Shown here in pieces: positions 9,930 to 23,400 of a stretch of 64,000 nt of DNA. The notes under the pieces were generated by a model. It saw nothing but the letters and a program-made list of their open reading frames with translations. It made no database searches and had not been told where the DNA came from. Location of the stretch: NCBI GenBank assembly GCA_026770575.1, contig MU657176.1:39765-103764 (forward strand), given 5' to 3'. Position 1 is the stretch's first letter; every line of letters starts with the position of its first letter. A program made the translations under genes and the position numbers. Source of the stretch: Pelagophyceae sp. CCMP2097. Lineage: Eukaryota > Sar > Pelagophyceae.

Positions 9930-11072
9930 CACAGTCGCTGCTGATTCGGCGATTATTTAACTTTTTTTTGCCCTTGAATGATGAGTGGCGCCACGCCAAC
10001 CACTGCCGCGAGACGCCCTGGAGGCGCTTGTTGGCTTTTCATGAACTACTCTTATTTTGGCGAATCTCTGCGAAAGCTTCTTAATTTAGTAGTTAATCAA
10101 GTCTAAACCCTTAGTGCCCAAATTAAAAGTCGAGAAAGGCGCCAAGGACAGTTCGCACAACTTGGACAGTCGTGTGGTGCACTGCGCCCGATCGCGACTG
10201 TCAAAGTTGTGCGACCTTTCCTTGCTTCCTTTAGTGGTTTTTGATTGGAGGGGGCGGCAAGAACGCACCGCTAAAAATAGATCTACAAGGTGACGAGCCA
10301 CAATGAAATGAGCACACCCCAGGTCACGAGATCATGCCCGTGAAGTCGCTCGGTCGCTCCGTGAGGCCTCCTGCGACAGTGGCTCGGTCGCTCGCTCGCA
10401 GAGGCGCCACCTAAGCGATTTTGTCTCTGCCGTCGCTCGCTCGCTCTTGGTATAGAGCGATCGGTTTTGGTCCATCAAAGTCGCTCGCTCGCTCCCACCT
10501 CGCTCGTTTGATTGGTAGCTTCGGAGCGTGCAGAGGCGCGTGTCCTGTTCGTCGTGGCGGGTGGATCTTGATGAAATTCGGACGCTAGTACCTCCCGTTA
10601 GGGAAAGCACCGTAGAATCTCTTCGGCAAGATCTACAAATGTGCATTGCCTGTGTCATCGGGAGGTCGGTCTCTTGCACGATGTCGATGTGCTGTGTCTC
10701 GCCAAATGTCGTCGGAAATGACGGAATTTAACCTTGAGCACTGGCAAGGACCTAGGAATTCCTATATTATCTTGAGCCGGATGAAACACCCCCGATTTGT
10801 CTCGGAAGAGTCCGAATCGAGGGTACATCACGAGGTGCCTACACAGTATTTTCCGACATCAAAAGTCGCTCGCTCGCTCCGCTCCGGGTTTCCCAAAAAC
10901 CCGTATTACCACAAGTCGCTCGCTCGCGCCGGGCCTTCGAGAGCGACTCGGCCGAAGTCGCTCGCTCGCTCTCACCAAATCTCGTGACCTGGGGTGTGCT
11001 CATTTCATTGTGGCTCGTCACAAGTAGTTAATTTTTGCGATTTCTGTTGACAGTGTTGTGCAACTCGACAGC
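9930..11072 (+). mobile_element. TIR element copy C, interrupted by a nested transposon
   Basis: Diverged third member of the family of copies A and B, in the orientation of copy A. Shared landmarks include the CCGCGAGACGCCCTGG block, the GCTTCTTAATTTAGTAGT block and the terminal GCGATTTCTGTTG...TCGACAG. Its left end is CACAGTCG. The element is split at 10289/11022 by a separate TIR transposon. The internal hairpin (about 10143-10226) keeps its pairing although its bases differ from those of copies A and B. Confidence 0.75.
10290..11021. mobile_element. 732-bp TIR transposon with 42-bp perfect ends and AAG target duplication
   Basis: Positions 10290-10331 and 10980-11021 are perfect 42-bp inverted repeats beginning GTGACGAGCC. 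The element is flanked by AAG at 10287-10289 and 11022-11024, a 3-bp target-site duplication. It carries seven copies of a GTCGCTCGCTCGCTC-like motif (near 10341, 10383, 10431, 10480, 10862, 10913, 10954), all on the plus strand, and no ORF resembling transposase. It is therefore non-autonomous. Perfect ends and an intact duplication suggest recent insertion. Confidence 0.9.
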
Positions 11073-11456
11073 CCCGGACCCGAGGCTCTCCTGTGACGTT
11101 GATGCCTCGGCGCGCGCTCTTTGGTCCGTCTCCCTTTCAGTGGTCAATTTGTGCGCACGTGAGAGGCTCGTACAATTGTACGGCTGAACTGAAAAAAATC
11201 TGTGCAAAGCGCCTCGGGAGTGAAGGGTTGACCGTGCGGCCCCTGATCGTCGCAAAGCAAGAAAAGTTGAGTTGCCGGAGGGGCATGCACGGCTATTGAG
11301 GCCGTTGCGTTGAAGCGGAGTCAGGCGAGGTCTCGCCCGAGGTCCCAGTCGACTGCCTAGATCGCAGCTTGCCCGGTTTGCACCTGTAGCGGCGCACGAT
11401 CAGAGGACCGAATATTATCGCTTGAATCCCCCAGCCGGGTCGCGCGTTGATCCATC
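11073..11456. other. Intergenic region upstream of purF
   Basis: No gene seen. Contains palindrome TACAATTGTA at 11171-11180, about 100 bp from the end of the TIR element. It should hold the purF promoter and 5' UTR. Confidence 0.4.
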
Positions 11457-13185
11457 ATGTGCGGCGTCATCGCGATCCTCCTCGCGGACGGCGAGAAGCA
11501 GTGCGCAAACTGCGTCCCTCTATACCCCCCGCGCCCTTTCGGCGTTTGCGTCGACTGCGGTCCGTCGACGGCCGTCTGGAATCAGGTGCTGCGCCGATCT
11601 CGTCGATGGCTTGACGACGCTGCAGCACCGCGGCCAGGACGCCGCGGGCCTCGTCACCGCATGTGAGTTTCCTCTGCGGGGTCGCATGGTGATATCGTCC
11701 CACCGCGAGGACTCGGATACAGGCACCAAGGCGCATTGGGCGTCGGTAAAATTCCGGATGCACAAGGACATGGGCCTCGTGCGCGACGTCTTCTCGCAGC
11801 CCGAGCGCGTCCGCGGCTTGAGCGGCAACGTGGGCATCGCGCATGTCCGCTACCCGACGTCCGGCGACGGAGGGACCCAAGAGTGCCAGCCCTTTTACGT
11901 AAACTTCCCCTGCGGCCTCGCCCTCGCGCACAACGGCAACCTGACCAACGACGAGGCCCTCCGGCGCGAGTTGGTGGGCACGCACCGCCACTTGAACACG
12001 GACTCTGACTCTGAGGTGCTCCTGAACGTCTTCGCCGAGGAACTCAACAAAATGCTCGAGCAGCGCACGCGCGGCTCCGTGTCCGCCGCCGGCGCGCCGC
12101 TCTCCGCGAAGATCGAGCCGGATTCGATCTTCACGGCCGTCAAGGGTGTGATGCGGCGGTGCCGGGGCGGGTACGCTGTGGTGATGCTCATCCACAACGT
12201 CGGCGTCGTCGCCTTCCGCGACCCCTGGGGCATCCGGCCTTTGGTCTTCGGCACAAAGGCCTCGGCGACGATCCCGGGCGGCGTCGACCTGGCCGTGGCC
12301 AGCGAGTCGGTGGCTTTGGACACTTTGGGCTACGCGCTCTGCCGCGACGTCGCCCCGGGCGAGGCTCTACTGATCATGCCCTTTGACGCTGCGCAGCCGA
12401 AGAAGTGCCAGCATGAGGCGATGATCTGCCACGACTCGCCGAGGTTGGTGCCGTGCATCTTCGAGTACGTCTACTTTTCTCGCCCGGACTCGATGATGAA
12501 CGGCGTGAGCGTCTACGAGGCGCAGCTGAAGATGGGCGAGAAGCTCGCCGCCAAGTTCTTGAAGTTCTACGGCGCCGGGCTGAACGTAGACGTGGTCATC
12601 GCGGTCCCGGACACTTCGAGGCCCATCGCGCTGCAGTGCGCCTACTCGCTCGGCAAGCCCTACCGCGAAGGCTTCATCAAGAACCGCTACGTCGGCCGCA
12701 CCTTTATCATGCCCGGGCAGGAGAACCGCCGCAAGGGCGTCCGCATGAAGTTGAACACAATTCGCTCGGAATTCCGCGGCAAGGACGTTCTGCTCATCGA
12801 CGACTCCATCGTCAGAGGCACCACTTCCACCGAGCTCGTCCTCATGGCGCGCGAGGCCGGCGCGCGCACCGTCTACTTTGTCTCCGCGTCGCCGGAAGTC
12901 CGGCACCCAAACGTCTACGGCATCAACATTTCAAATTCCTCGGAACTCATCGCGCACAATCGTACGCCCGAGAGCATCGCCAAGATGCTCGGCGCCGACG
13001 GCGTCCTCTTCCAGGACCTCTGCGACTTGGAAGAAGCCATCCGCCAGCTCAACCCGACTCAGCTCGGGCCCTTTGAGTCTTCTGTCTTCAATGGGGAGTA
13101 CGTCACAGACGAAGAACCCAACTCCCCGCACGTCTCGCCCGCGCCGACGGAGCGCGCGCCGTCGGCGCTCGCCATCGCCGCGTAG
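11457..13185 (+). CDS. purF: Amidophosphoribosyltransferase (first committed step of purine synthesis)
   Basis: Exons 11457-11500, 11586-11662 and 11723-13185 give 527 aa. Makes phosphoribosylamine from PRPP and glutamine. Seen: the glutaminase domain starts MCGV, with Cys2 as nucleophile and no propeptide; TLQHRGQDAAG follows after intron 1. The phosphoribosyltransferase domain carries the PRPP loop VLLIDDSIVRGTTS. Introns have GTGCGC and GTGAGT donors and join in phase 2 and phase 1. The short 11-residue insert after intron 2 (CTKAHWASVKF) replaces the usual short linker and depends on that acceptor choice. ATG at 11457 is fixed by the catalytic Cys2. No plastid leader is visible. Confidence 0.93.
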
Positions 13186-13357
13186 CCGACGCCAAAACCC
13201 GCCGGAAGCCGAACCGGGCCCCCACACAATCCACCCGCCGCTGTCGCTTTCCGCGAGACTCGGCACTTCGACGCTTCGACGTGGCCAACGCACGGCGCGC
13301 CTGACGCCACTTTTTGCCGTGCGCCATCATAATCGCCCCCTTGGACCACTCCTGGGT

Positions 13358-14202
13358 TTATTGCCTTACGTCGGGTGATATGCGCAGGACGTGGATCTCG
13401 GGCGCGGAGAACGTCGGGTGCAGGCCTTGGACGCGCTCGACGACGAGGCCCGCGTCTTCGACGAGTTTGAAGAAGTCGGAGCAGTCCATCCTCTCCTCGT
13501 AAGCGAAGAGCGCGTACGCCGCCCGCCGGTATAGGAGCGATGCGAGCGTTTTCACCAGCGGCGGGAAGAGGTGCGTCGACCCGGGCAGCAGGCAGTCGGC
13601 GACGAGGACGACGTCGGGCTGCGAGAATGTCGGATCGCCCCAGGCCAGCGCCTCGACGGAGACTTGCACGTGCGGCCGCAGCTTCAAGGCGTTGACCTCG
13701 AGCAACGAAAGGCACATCGCCAGGTCCGTCAAGACGACGTTCGCTGTCGGGAAGAGCACCGCCGCGACGAGGCCTACGCTTTCGAGGTGCCGCGTCGACG
13801 CGAGCGCCTTCCGGGGAGACTCTAGGGAGACTGACCGACGAAGCCGGTCCCCGAGCCGAGCTCTAAAATGGTCTGGCCGTCGAAATGGTTTCGGCCGCGT
13901 CGCTGCGCCTCGAGCTCGAGATATCTTGCCAAGACGATTGCGGCGTCCCAGACCGACGACCCGGTGCCGTTCTCGCGGTACTCGATGGTCACGTCGACGC
14001 TCTTCACCGCGTTCGAGTCGTGTTCAAAGACGAAGGCGACGTGGCGCACGCCCTCGTCGACCTGCTCCTTAAAGCCCGGCACCCAGCGCGGCCGCCTTAC
14101 GGGTGGCGGCCGAGGGACGTCGTCGAACAGGTCGCCGCCGGCGCCGACGCGGCCCATCCAGGCCTCGGGGTCCGCGTCCGAGTCCGACTCCGAGTCTGAC
14201 AT
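13358..14202 (-). CDS. METTL21-like protein lysine methyltransferase
   Basis: Exons 14202-13836 and 13773-13358, 260 aa. Class I SAM-dependent fold: motif I ELGSGTGFVG lies across the intron (donor GTCAGT, phase 1), followed by VVLTDL and LVADCLL. A Ser/Asp-rich start (MSDSESDSD) precedes a degenerate strand domain and SSVWDAAIVLARYLE, which is typical of the METTL21/FAM86 family before motif I. The substrate is probably a lysine of a chaperone or translation factor, but this is inference. The upstream frame is open to a GTG at 14274; the ATG at 14202 is preferred. Convergent with purF. Confidence 0.82.
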
Positions 14203-14429
14203 GGACGCCGGAACGGAAGAACCGTACGATTCTGAGGGCCTCACGGTTGACTGGATCCTCCAGAGATCCGCCACGACGCGACGGTGACGTACTCGGATGT
14301 GGCGGGCTGGAGCTCTCGAGAGATCGGACCGACGCGCCCCTTCGCCGGAAAGGCGTCAAAGTGCGAGGTCGCGGAAAAGGGCCCTCGTCTTGGAAGGGCT
14401 CTCCAGTGGAGCGCCAACCAGTTTACGAG

Positions 14430-17400
14430 TCACCTGCTCGGCCTTGGAGCGGGGCTCTGGGTGGACGTTGGGAGGAGGAGGCTGTAGTGCACGGGTGCCG
14501 GGCTTCGCGCCAACGTCCTGGAGGCGGCAAACTTGGTCTGTGAGGCCGGGTCCGTGGACCGCTCGACGGCGGAGTTGCGGCGGCCCGTGGCGCGCATGCG
14601 CGCGTCGATTTCCTCGATCGACAGCTCGGGCCCGGCGTCGCGCTTCCTCCGCCTTCGCCGCCGCCGCGTCGCCGTCGGGGCGCCGGCTGCAAGCTCGTGC
14701 TTCAGCGCCGCGACGCGCAAAGCGTCCAAGTCCGGCGGCGGCGGCCTTTGGGGCGCCTCGCTCTTGAGGCGCCGCGCGCCGGCGCGGTGGAGGAGCGTCT
14801 CGAAGAGTCTGGCCTCATCGTCGTCGCCGTCGTCCATGGCCTCAAGAGGCACGTTCCACAGGTCCAGGTCCGCGCCCTCGTCCGCGTCCAAGGCGTCGTC
14901 GGCCGCGGCGGGGCTGTCGAAGAGGTGCTGTGGCGGTTCGAGGAGTCGGAGCGGCGTGGCGGCGTCGTCGGCCGTCCGCTTGGCGTTTGCGCGCACGGCC
15001 TCGCAATGCGAGACGTGCCTGCGGTGCTCGTCCGACGGCGAGGCGACGCCGTCGGCGCGCCTGCCCGCCTGCAATTCGCGGAAGAGCGCGGCCTCGCGCT
15101 CGACGCGCTCCTCGGCGTCTGCGACGGCCGCGGGGAAGTCCGCGAGGAGGACTTTAGTATTCTCGTCTCCCAGTCGGGAGAGGACTCGAAGTTTCGGCTC
15201 AAAGTTCTTCATCTGGTCCGACGCGTTGGCAGCGGCGAGGACCGTCGCGGCGGCGTAGATGGCGTATCTGCACGACGTGTGCGGGGCCGCCGGCTGCACG
15301 GCCACGTAGTACGTCCCTGCGCCGTACTTGGAATCCGCGGGCGACGCAACGCACCTCTTCTCGCGTTTTAAAGAGCGGTCCGCCCAGTGCGCTTTGAGAG
15401 GCGTCGGCGCCTCGTTGCGCGAGACCCATAAATCTGCGTCACCCGATATGCAGACCAACATGACCGTCAGGATCGCGCCCGGGTCTTCCAACTCCAACGA
15501 AAAGTACGCCGGCGCCGTGCCCTCCAAGATCGAGGCGCGGCCGTGCCGCACTTTGCCAAAGGGCAGCGCCACTATGGCATCGGCGCCGAGGCGCGCCTCC
15601 AACGGCGGGCCAGGATCGACGGGGTCGAGGCCTTGCAAATCAGTCGAACCCGTCACCGCGAGGAGCGCCGCGTCGCGCAGGAGCTCCTGGCGCAGCACCG
15701 CACCGCGGCCAGGCGACGACGCGGCCGAGGGCACCGAGCGAGCGCACGATTCGCCGTTGGCGTCATGGGCAAAGGCAAAAAGGTCTTGGAGCTTGGCATC
15801 AAAGTACTTTTCCCAGGCGATGGGCGCCTTGATGACGACGTCTGCTTCGACGGGGTGGTCTTCGTCTGCGTAGAGTTCAGAAACAGCGTTGGCGAACGTC
15901 GCCTTTTCGCCCTTGCCAGCCGCCTTGTCAAACGCGCGCCTTACAGCCTCCGGCAGCCCGTCGGTCCGCAGCGCCAAATCGTCCGTCTCGTCGGGCCGCG
16001 CGCGGCGGCCGGCGGGAAACGCGGGCGTGGCGAACGGATCGTAGGCCAGGTCGTCAAAGAACGCATAATTGATCCCAAAAACAGGCGCCGCCTCGGGCGC
16101 CGCCGCCGCCTTTCTCAGCGCCGCGAGGCCGACGTTTTTCGAAAAGGCGTTTGCCGCTCTCGAGAGCGACGAGACGCGGAAAAGGGCTCTTCGGTTCGGG
16201 TGCACGCGCAAGTTGGCCACAATAGTATTCGACCGCTCGTTCTCCTCCTTCATGCGGCCCTCGGCGTCGAGTCGCGAACGCATCAACTCATCGTGCTCGT
16301 TTTGCGACGCGGCCACCGCGAGGGCGTCGGCCACAAGAGCGCGGCCCGCCTCGTCCTCCACGCGCATCGCGTCGCGCTCGTCGTACTCGCGCTCGCGCGC
16401 CACGCGCTCCGCGTCGATCCGCTGAGCCTCGAGGAGCTCCTCGTCCCTTATGGCCTGGGCCGCCACCTCTTCGGCTTGGACCTCGACGCGGATCGCGTCG
16501 CCAAACACCTCCTCCTCGAACATAAGTGCATTCTCCGCCGCCTCGCGTCCTCGCTGCGCCTCTGCGAGGGCCTCCAAGCGCCGCCGCTCCGCGAGCTCGT
16601 CGGCCATGAGCTCGTCCTTTCGCATCTGCAAAGAATGCGCGTCCGCCGCGACCATCGCAGCACGCTCCGCCTCGGCGCGCCTTTTCGCCTCGCGCTCCGC
16701 CTGCCGCCGAGCTTCCTTCTCCGCCGCCGCCGCGGCCTTCAAGGCGCGCTCGTCGGCGAGCTTTTTTTCGCGCAGCTCGTCGGCCGCCTTGCGCTTGTCG
16801 TCGGCCGCTTTCCTCTTCGCCTCGGCCTTTAACTTTAAAGCCTCGGCCCGCCGTAACTCCGCCAACCGATGCTGCTCCTCCTCGTCCTGGCGCAGCCGCA
16901 ACTCTTCCAAGCGAAGCGCCTCCAAATCGGCCAGCCTTTGAGCCTCGGCCGCCGCAAGAGCCTCCAACTCGGCGCGGCGAAGGGCTTCGGCCTTTTCCAG
17001 ACGCTTCCGCTCCAAGAATTCGGCGTGCCGCCGCTCCGCCTCGTCGGCGCGCCGACGCACCTCTTCCTCCAACCGCCGCCGCTTCTCGTCCTCTTTTGAC
17101 GACAGCTGCGCCTCGTGATTCGGTTTGGGCTTCTTCGGCCCACGCTGCGTCCGCTGCGCCTCTGCCGCGAGATTCTGCTTGTCCAGGAGAGCGGCCAGCT
17201 GCGCAATTTCGTCCTGCGGCAGCGTCCGGATCGGCGACGCCGCGCGGCCGAGAGCGTCGAAACCGCCCGCGAGAGAAGTGACGCCCAGGGCAGATACAGG
17301 CGTCCGGACCAACGGCGGCGGCACCGAGTCGGCGCGCCGAGGCGCCGTCTCGGCGTTGAGGAAGCGCGGCGCGAAGAACGGGTCGTCGAAGACAACAAAC

Positions 17401-20400
17401 GACTTTTTTTTTGTCGAAGCCAGGAGCATGCCAGCCGGGGTGCTCCGGCGATCCACAAGGCTGTCGAGCGGGCTCCGGCCTTCCAGGAAGCTCCGGCCGT
17501 CGAGCGGGCTGCGGCGCTCAAACGGGCTGCCCTCGAGCGACGCGGCGCTGCGCGACCGCTGCGTGGCGCGGGACCGCGACGAAAAGCTTCCCGTCTCGGA
17601 ATACTTCAACATAAACTTCTGCACGAGCGCCGTCGTGCCCGTCCCGACGCTGCTCTGCGCCAGGTGGTGGCCCGTGCCGACGCTGCCCTGCCACAGGTGA
17701 TGGCCGGTGCCAGCCTGCGCCTGGAGCTGGCTACCGCTGGCCTGCGCCAGGTTCCCGGCGCTGGCCTGCGCCAGCAACTGGCCGAGTTCCGCCGCGTCCG
17801 CCGTGAGCGCGCGCGAGACGGACTGCGTGAACTGCGCGTTTGGCGCATACGCCGCCTCATCAGAGAGTTGGACCGCGTCTTGGTGCAAGGCCACTCCTTC
17901 TACAGGACCACGCGACGTCGCCGGCGGCGCGGAGACGAACTGCGGCTCCTGCCGCACGCGCCGCGCCACGCTCACGTGCTTGGGCTCCAGCGCCACGGCC
18001 GGCGCGCGCATTTTCCGCGGCGGCTTCTGGACACGCAACGTGCCCGGGTGCAGGTTCGGCACGCGCACCGCGTCCATTGAGAACAGGCCCGGCGCCGCCG
18101 CCGCGAGGACCGACCCCGCGGCGAGGGGCCCGAGGACCGCGCGGCCGGGGCCCGTCTGCTCAGGAGCGTGCGACGGCGGGGAGACCGCGCCGCGGACCAG
18201 CTGCGAAAACCCCGGCCGCAGCGCCGTCGACTCGGTCGCGTCGCCCAGCGCCGTGCCTTGCAGCGCGCCCGGCGCGCCGCCGTGCTGCGCGCTGTTTCCG
18301 GCGACGACGTCGGACACGTCGACGTGGACCACGTACGTCTTCAGCGACACTGCCAGAGAATCGTCCATGCCGATGAGCTGCTCGATGGCGACGTCGTAGG
18401 CCTCGCCGAGGCGCGGCAGTTTGCGCCGCAGCACCGTCTCGGTGTGGAGCATTGCGACGAAATCAATGTATGCAATCTGGTGGTCATGCTCGTCCCTAAA
18501 AAGCACGACGAGGCGCTCCAGATCGCGCTCGCTCGCCGGCAGCAGCGATGCGCTCTGCGGCACGCGGCCCGGCCCTCGCCACGAAGACCAGCCGAGCGCT
18601 TCCACTTCCGAGTCGGCTGAAGCGTCCGCCGACAGCAGTGAGCGGTCCGACGGTGAGCGGTCCGCCCAAGATAAGCGGCCGTCGCCGGCCGACCGCGCGG
18701 GCCGCGCGTGGACGTCGAGCCCCGCGCGGACGACTCGGCAAAACGCATCTGCTGGTAGAGCGCCAGACCTCGACGCGTCCACTGCCACAAACCTCCGCAA
18801 GAGCTCTTGCAAAGCCGCCAAACTCGCCTCCCACTCCCTCTTCTTCTGAGCAGGCGTGCCGGCCCTCGTCGGCGCGGCGCCGCCGCGCGACGTGAGGATG
18901 CGGCCGACGGCAGCTTCCGGTCCGAAGACGTACGCTGCCGCCGCATCCGCGAGCTCCGTAGAGGCGACGCAGCGGTCGGCGAGCAGCTCCGCAAACGCCT
19001 CGGCGTCGACGACTTGGTCCCAGTAAAACGCCTCGTCGCCGCCGCGCCGCTCGCCGCCGCCGCGCCGCCGCGGCCCGTCTTCGAGAGCGCCAAAGTGCGC
19101 CAGCGCCTCGACGACGGCCGACGCGACGGCGGGCGTCGACGCCAAAGCGCGCGCGCAGCCCGCAGCGAGGCGCCGCGCGCAGCCGATTCCATGGTCGCCG
19201 CCGGGCGGGACGAAAGTCCCAGCGGAGCGTTGGAGCGTCTCAGCCTCGCCGCCGCTGATTGCGACGGGAGCCAGCGCGTTTCGATCGCCGAGCCAGGCTA
19301 AAGCGTCGACGTAGATGGCCGCCGCGGCCACGGGCAGCTCGCGCCAGCCTGTGGAGTCGCCCTCGTCCTCGGGTTGTACGCCGAAAAACTTGGACAGCGC
19401 TCTTGTGCAGGCCACTTTCCCGCCGTGGACTTGCAGAGCGTCGAGGAGCGAGACCATGCGGTACTCTGCCGTCTTGCGCGGGCCGAAGCGGACGCGGTAC
19501 GCGGCGTAGGCGGCCTCGCCGAGCTGCACCGACGCTGGCGCGGCTCCCAACAAAGCGCGCCGCGCGAACAACTCCGTCGCAAAGGCGTTGAAGACGAAGC
19601 GCGCCTCTACGATTGCGCGCCGCAGGTGCATGATGTCCACGTCTGGCGCTTTGGTGGAGACGGCGGCGGCCTCTGGCTCGGCCGCGCCGCCGAAGCGCAC
19701 GGCAGGCTCGTCGTCCCCCGCCGCTGCGGCGGCGGCGGCGGCGGCGGCGCGGCCGCGCGAGATGCGCAGGTCCGCCTCCAAGAAGGAGCTCTCCAGCGCC
19801 GCGGGCGCGTGCGTCGCGAGGCGGGACGCGGCGACGCGCAGGTCTGCGCGGCCGCGCGTTGCGAGGGCCTCGTCCCAGCCGCGGCCGCGCGACTCCAGCG
19901 CCATCCTGGCGGCGGCGGCGGCGGCGCGGCCGCGCGAGATGCGCAGGTCCGCCTCCAAGAAGGAGCTCTCCAGCGCCGCGGGCGCGTGCGTCGCGAGGCG
20001 GGACGCGGCGACGCGCAGGTCTGCGCGGCCGCGCGTTGCGAGGGCCTCGTCCCAGCCGCGGCCGCGCGACTCCAGCGCCATCCTCGCCAGCGCGCGCGAA
20101 TGCACGCGCGCGCGCGCCGAAACCGCCTCCAAGCTCGCAGGGCCGGAAACGGGTGGCGCTAAAGACGCCTCGAACACCGTCCTCTCCGCTTCAACCGCCT
20201 CGCCCCAATGCGAGTACGTCAGCCGCAGCTTCTCTATCGCCATGGCGTTGAGCTTCTTGCCCTTGGGTCGCGCTTTCACACGCGCGGCGCCGTCGACCGT
20301 CGCGGAGACCCAGCCGCCGCCGCCGCGCCGCGCGTCGACTTCAAACTTGCCGGGAAAAATGTCCAAAACCTCGCAGACCTTTGCGGCCACGGCGCAGATG

Positions 20401-23400
20401 GCATTCAGGTCGAGGCGCTGCGCGCGCCGGTGGCGCTGGGACGCGTTTGCGAGCTTTTTAGCGCGCTTGGCTTCGAGCTCCGCCCGCGGTAAAAGATCGA
20501 AATCGAAATCGTCTTCAAGTTCAGGCAAGCACGCCGCCGCCGCCGAATCGGACGCGGCAAATGTGCCAGCCAGGTCGGCGGCGCGCCGCACGATAGCATC
20601 GTCGACGGCCGCCTCGGCAGACACCAAGGACTGGCCCCACCACTGCCGCAGCAGACCCCCCAACGCGGCGCCCGGCACGACGCCCGTGCCGACGGCGCGC
20701 TGCCGGAACGCGTCCGTCAGCGCCAGGTAGCCGCGTAGCTCCAACGCGCTCGGCAGCAAAGGCGGCCCGGGCCGGTCCGCGTCATCTTCCGCTCCACTGC
20801 CTTCCGCCACCGCCACCGCCGTTTCGTCAAAGTCGCCCGGCGTCTGCGTCCTCATTTCGCGGGGCATTTCTTGGGCCTCTGCGTGCGGGGTTTGATCGAA
20901 GAGGGCGCGGTCGGGCGTGGCGTCGCGGACCGAGCCCGCGGGCGGCGCAAAGGCATAGCGCATCCGCTCAAACGATACATGGTCCGGCGACCGATTGCGT
21001 AGCAGCGAACCGGGCGTCGACACGAGCTGACCCAGCGGCGGTGGCGAGGGCACCGAAGTCGTTTCGGATTCGAACCTATTTTGTCCGTCGCTTCTTCAAC
21101 GGGGCTCTCTGTCCAAGACGCACACGACTGTGTTGAAGCGCGTGCTCGCCGCTGACGCGAGCAATTCCGACGGCAGCGTCGCCTCAAACGACCGAAAGAG
21201 GCTCTTCGACGACGACGCCGCGGCCGCGCCGTCAGCGCGAATGGGCTGCTCGAAGCGGTCCTCGGCCGCGGCGCCGCGCACCGTGGCCAGCGCGACGCGG
21301 CAGACGGTGGCGCCCTGCGCGACGACGGCCTCGAACGCGTCTCCGTGCCTTAGTAGCACGGCCGCCGTCACCGCATGAGCGACGTAGACGCATTTCAGCA
21401 CCACAAGGCGCGGCGGGTCTCCCATCTTCGTCGCGAGCAGCGCGATGGAGCGGTCCAAAGACGCGGAGAGGACGAATTCGCGCCGGGGCCACGCGTCCAG
21501 GACGGTCACCTTCTCGCTGTGCAACGCCGTCAACCGCGCTTTCGAAGCCGTCAGCGGCGCCGCCCGCGCCGTCGACTGCGACTGCGCCGTCAGCACCGAC
21601 TCTGCGATCAACGTCGACGCCGACTCCAACACCATGGACTGCGACTGCGACATGGCCATAATCGACGGCGCCCCCGCCGAGAGCCCGACGGGCCACGCCT
21701 CTACGTTTCCGCTTGCAAAGCCTGCGACGACAAAGTCCTCGTCACCGTCGTGCGTCATCGCTAAAGCAGTCACGGCATCGCGCTCGACGATGAAGTATCC
21801 CACGGACGCTAAAACGCACGGCCGCCGCGCAGCGTCCAGCTGCCAGACTTTCACGACGCCGTCCGCCGACGCCGACGCTAGAATAGCGTCCTCCGCCACC
21901 GCATTTCCGGCACACAGAGCGACGACGGCGCCCGCGTGCGCTCGAGTAGACCACTCGACCTTTTTCGCACCGGGCCCTCCGAGGCGGAAGAGGCGAAGGC
22001 CGCCCTCGGCGTCGCCGACGATGACGAGCTTGCGCCCGACGAGCGTGGTGACGCACGTAATCGCCGGCTCCGCCTCGGCGCCCGACACCGCGCGGGGGAC
22101 CAGGTCAAACGTCCGCGCGAGAAGCGTCGACGCCTTTGGCGGCCGCGGCTCCCCTTGCGAAGCGCCTTTATCGTCGCGGATGGCCGCGAGGGCCGCGTGG
22201 GCGTCGCGCCAGTCCGGCTCGAGGAGCTCGAGGCATCCGTCGCAGCGGCCGAGGAGCAATGCCTTTGCTGCGCCGGACCACGCCAGGGCGATGCGGTCCG
22301 CGGCCGCGTCGCGCTCGCCGAGGGCCACGAGGTTTACGCGGCCGCGGACCAGCTTCGGCGGTCGCGGCTTGTGCGGCGGCGCCGGCGCGGCGTGCGGCAC
22401 GGCGGCGTGGATGACGCCTGCTTTTGATGAAATCGTCTCGACGTGGCCGCCGTCGCTCAGCGAGACGACGCACGCCTCTTCCCCGCCGCCGCACGCCATA
22501 TACGGCCCGCGCCGCAGCTGCAGCACGCGGTCCGCGCAATTCGCGACGTGCCACTGCGGCGCCAGGACCTCGTAGAGCATGATCAGACCGCCAGAAGTGC
22601 AAGCCAGCAGCCGGCGGCCAGAGCCGTCGGCGGGGAGGACGTCGAGCAACATCGGCGACGCGGCGATCTTCGCGCGGACGTAGAGCTCGTCGCCGTCGTC
22701 CTCCAGAGCCGCGGCGAGGACGTCGGGCCGGACTCTGCGCGCCGCCACTTGCCGCGCGACCATGGGCGTCTGCACCGCGTCGGCGTTTCGGCGTCCGACG
22801 AGCCAGTGCTTGAGGGCGCGGTCGCGGCCGCCGCAGGTGAAGACCTCCAAGCCGTCTGCGCCGGCCTCGGCGCAGGCGACGGCGAAGACGCCAGCCGCGG
22901 GGTCCGGCAAAGCGTCATACTCCGTCGTCCCGCCGCCGGCCGCCGACGAATTCGAGGCGCCGTCCTCCAAAGACCCGTCGTCGGATCCGCTCGAGCCGTC
23001 GTCTTCGTTTGCGGAAACGTGCGCTCGGAGGACGCAGCAGAGCTCCGGGGCGCCGACGCGGTCCTCTTCCAAGTCGAGGCCCCAGACGCAGGCGACGCCG
23101 TCGCTCAGCCCGACGGCGACGTAGCGCCCGCCGAGGCCGTGGACGCACGTGATCTGCGGCGCCGCGGCCGCGGCCCAGTCGCTCTCCGCAGGCGTCGCCT
23201 CCCAGCATATCTCGAGCCTGGGCTGTATCGCCGCTCTCAGCGACGCCGTCTCCGGCCGGGTTTCAAACGCGGAAAGGGCCTCGACGGCGCCGCGCGACCT
23301 CGATCCAAAAGCGGAAAAGAGGCGCCAGATCCAGACTGTGCCGTCGATGGCGCCGAGGAGTAGCCCCGCGTCCGTCACGGTGAGTACTGAAATAGCGCCG

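Noticed and set aside
10290..11021. CRISPR-like array from the repeated GTCGCTCGCTCGCTC motif
   Set aside because: Spacing is irregular, units are short and imperfect, and they lie inside a TIR transposon.
14430..21053. 2207-aa frame as a separate gene starting at 21053
   Set aside because: The codon at 21053 is GTG; a 48-nt in-frame intron joins this frame to the upstream WD40 frame with normal splice motifs.
21066..21076. tRNA T-loop GGTTCGAATCC
   Set aside because: No acceptor or anticodon stem can be folded around it; it is at an intron-exon junction of the giant gene.
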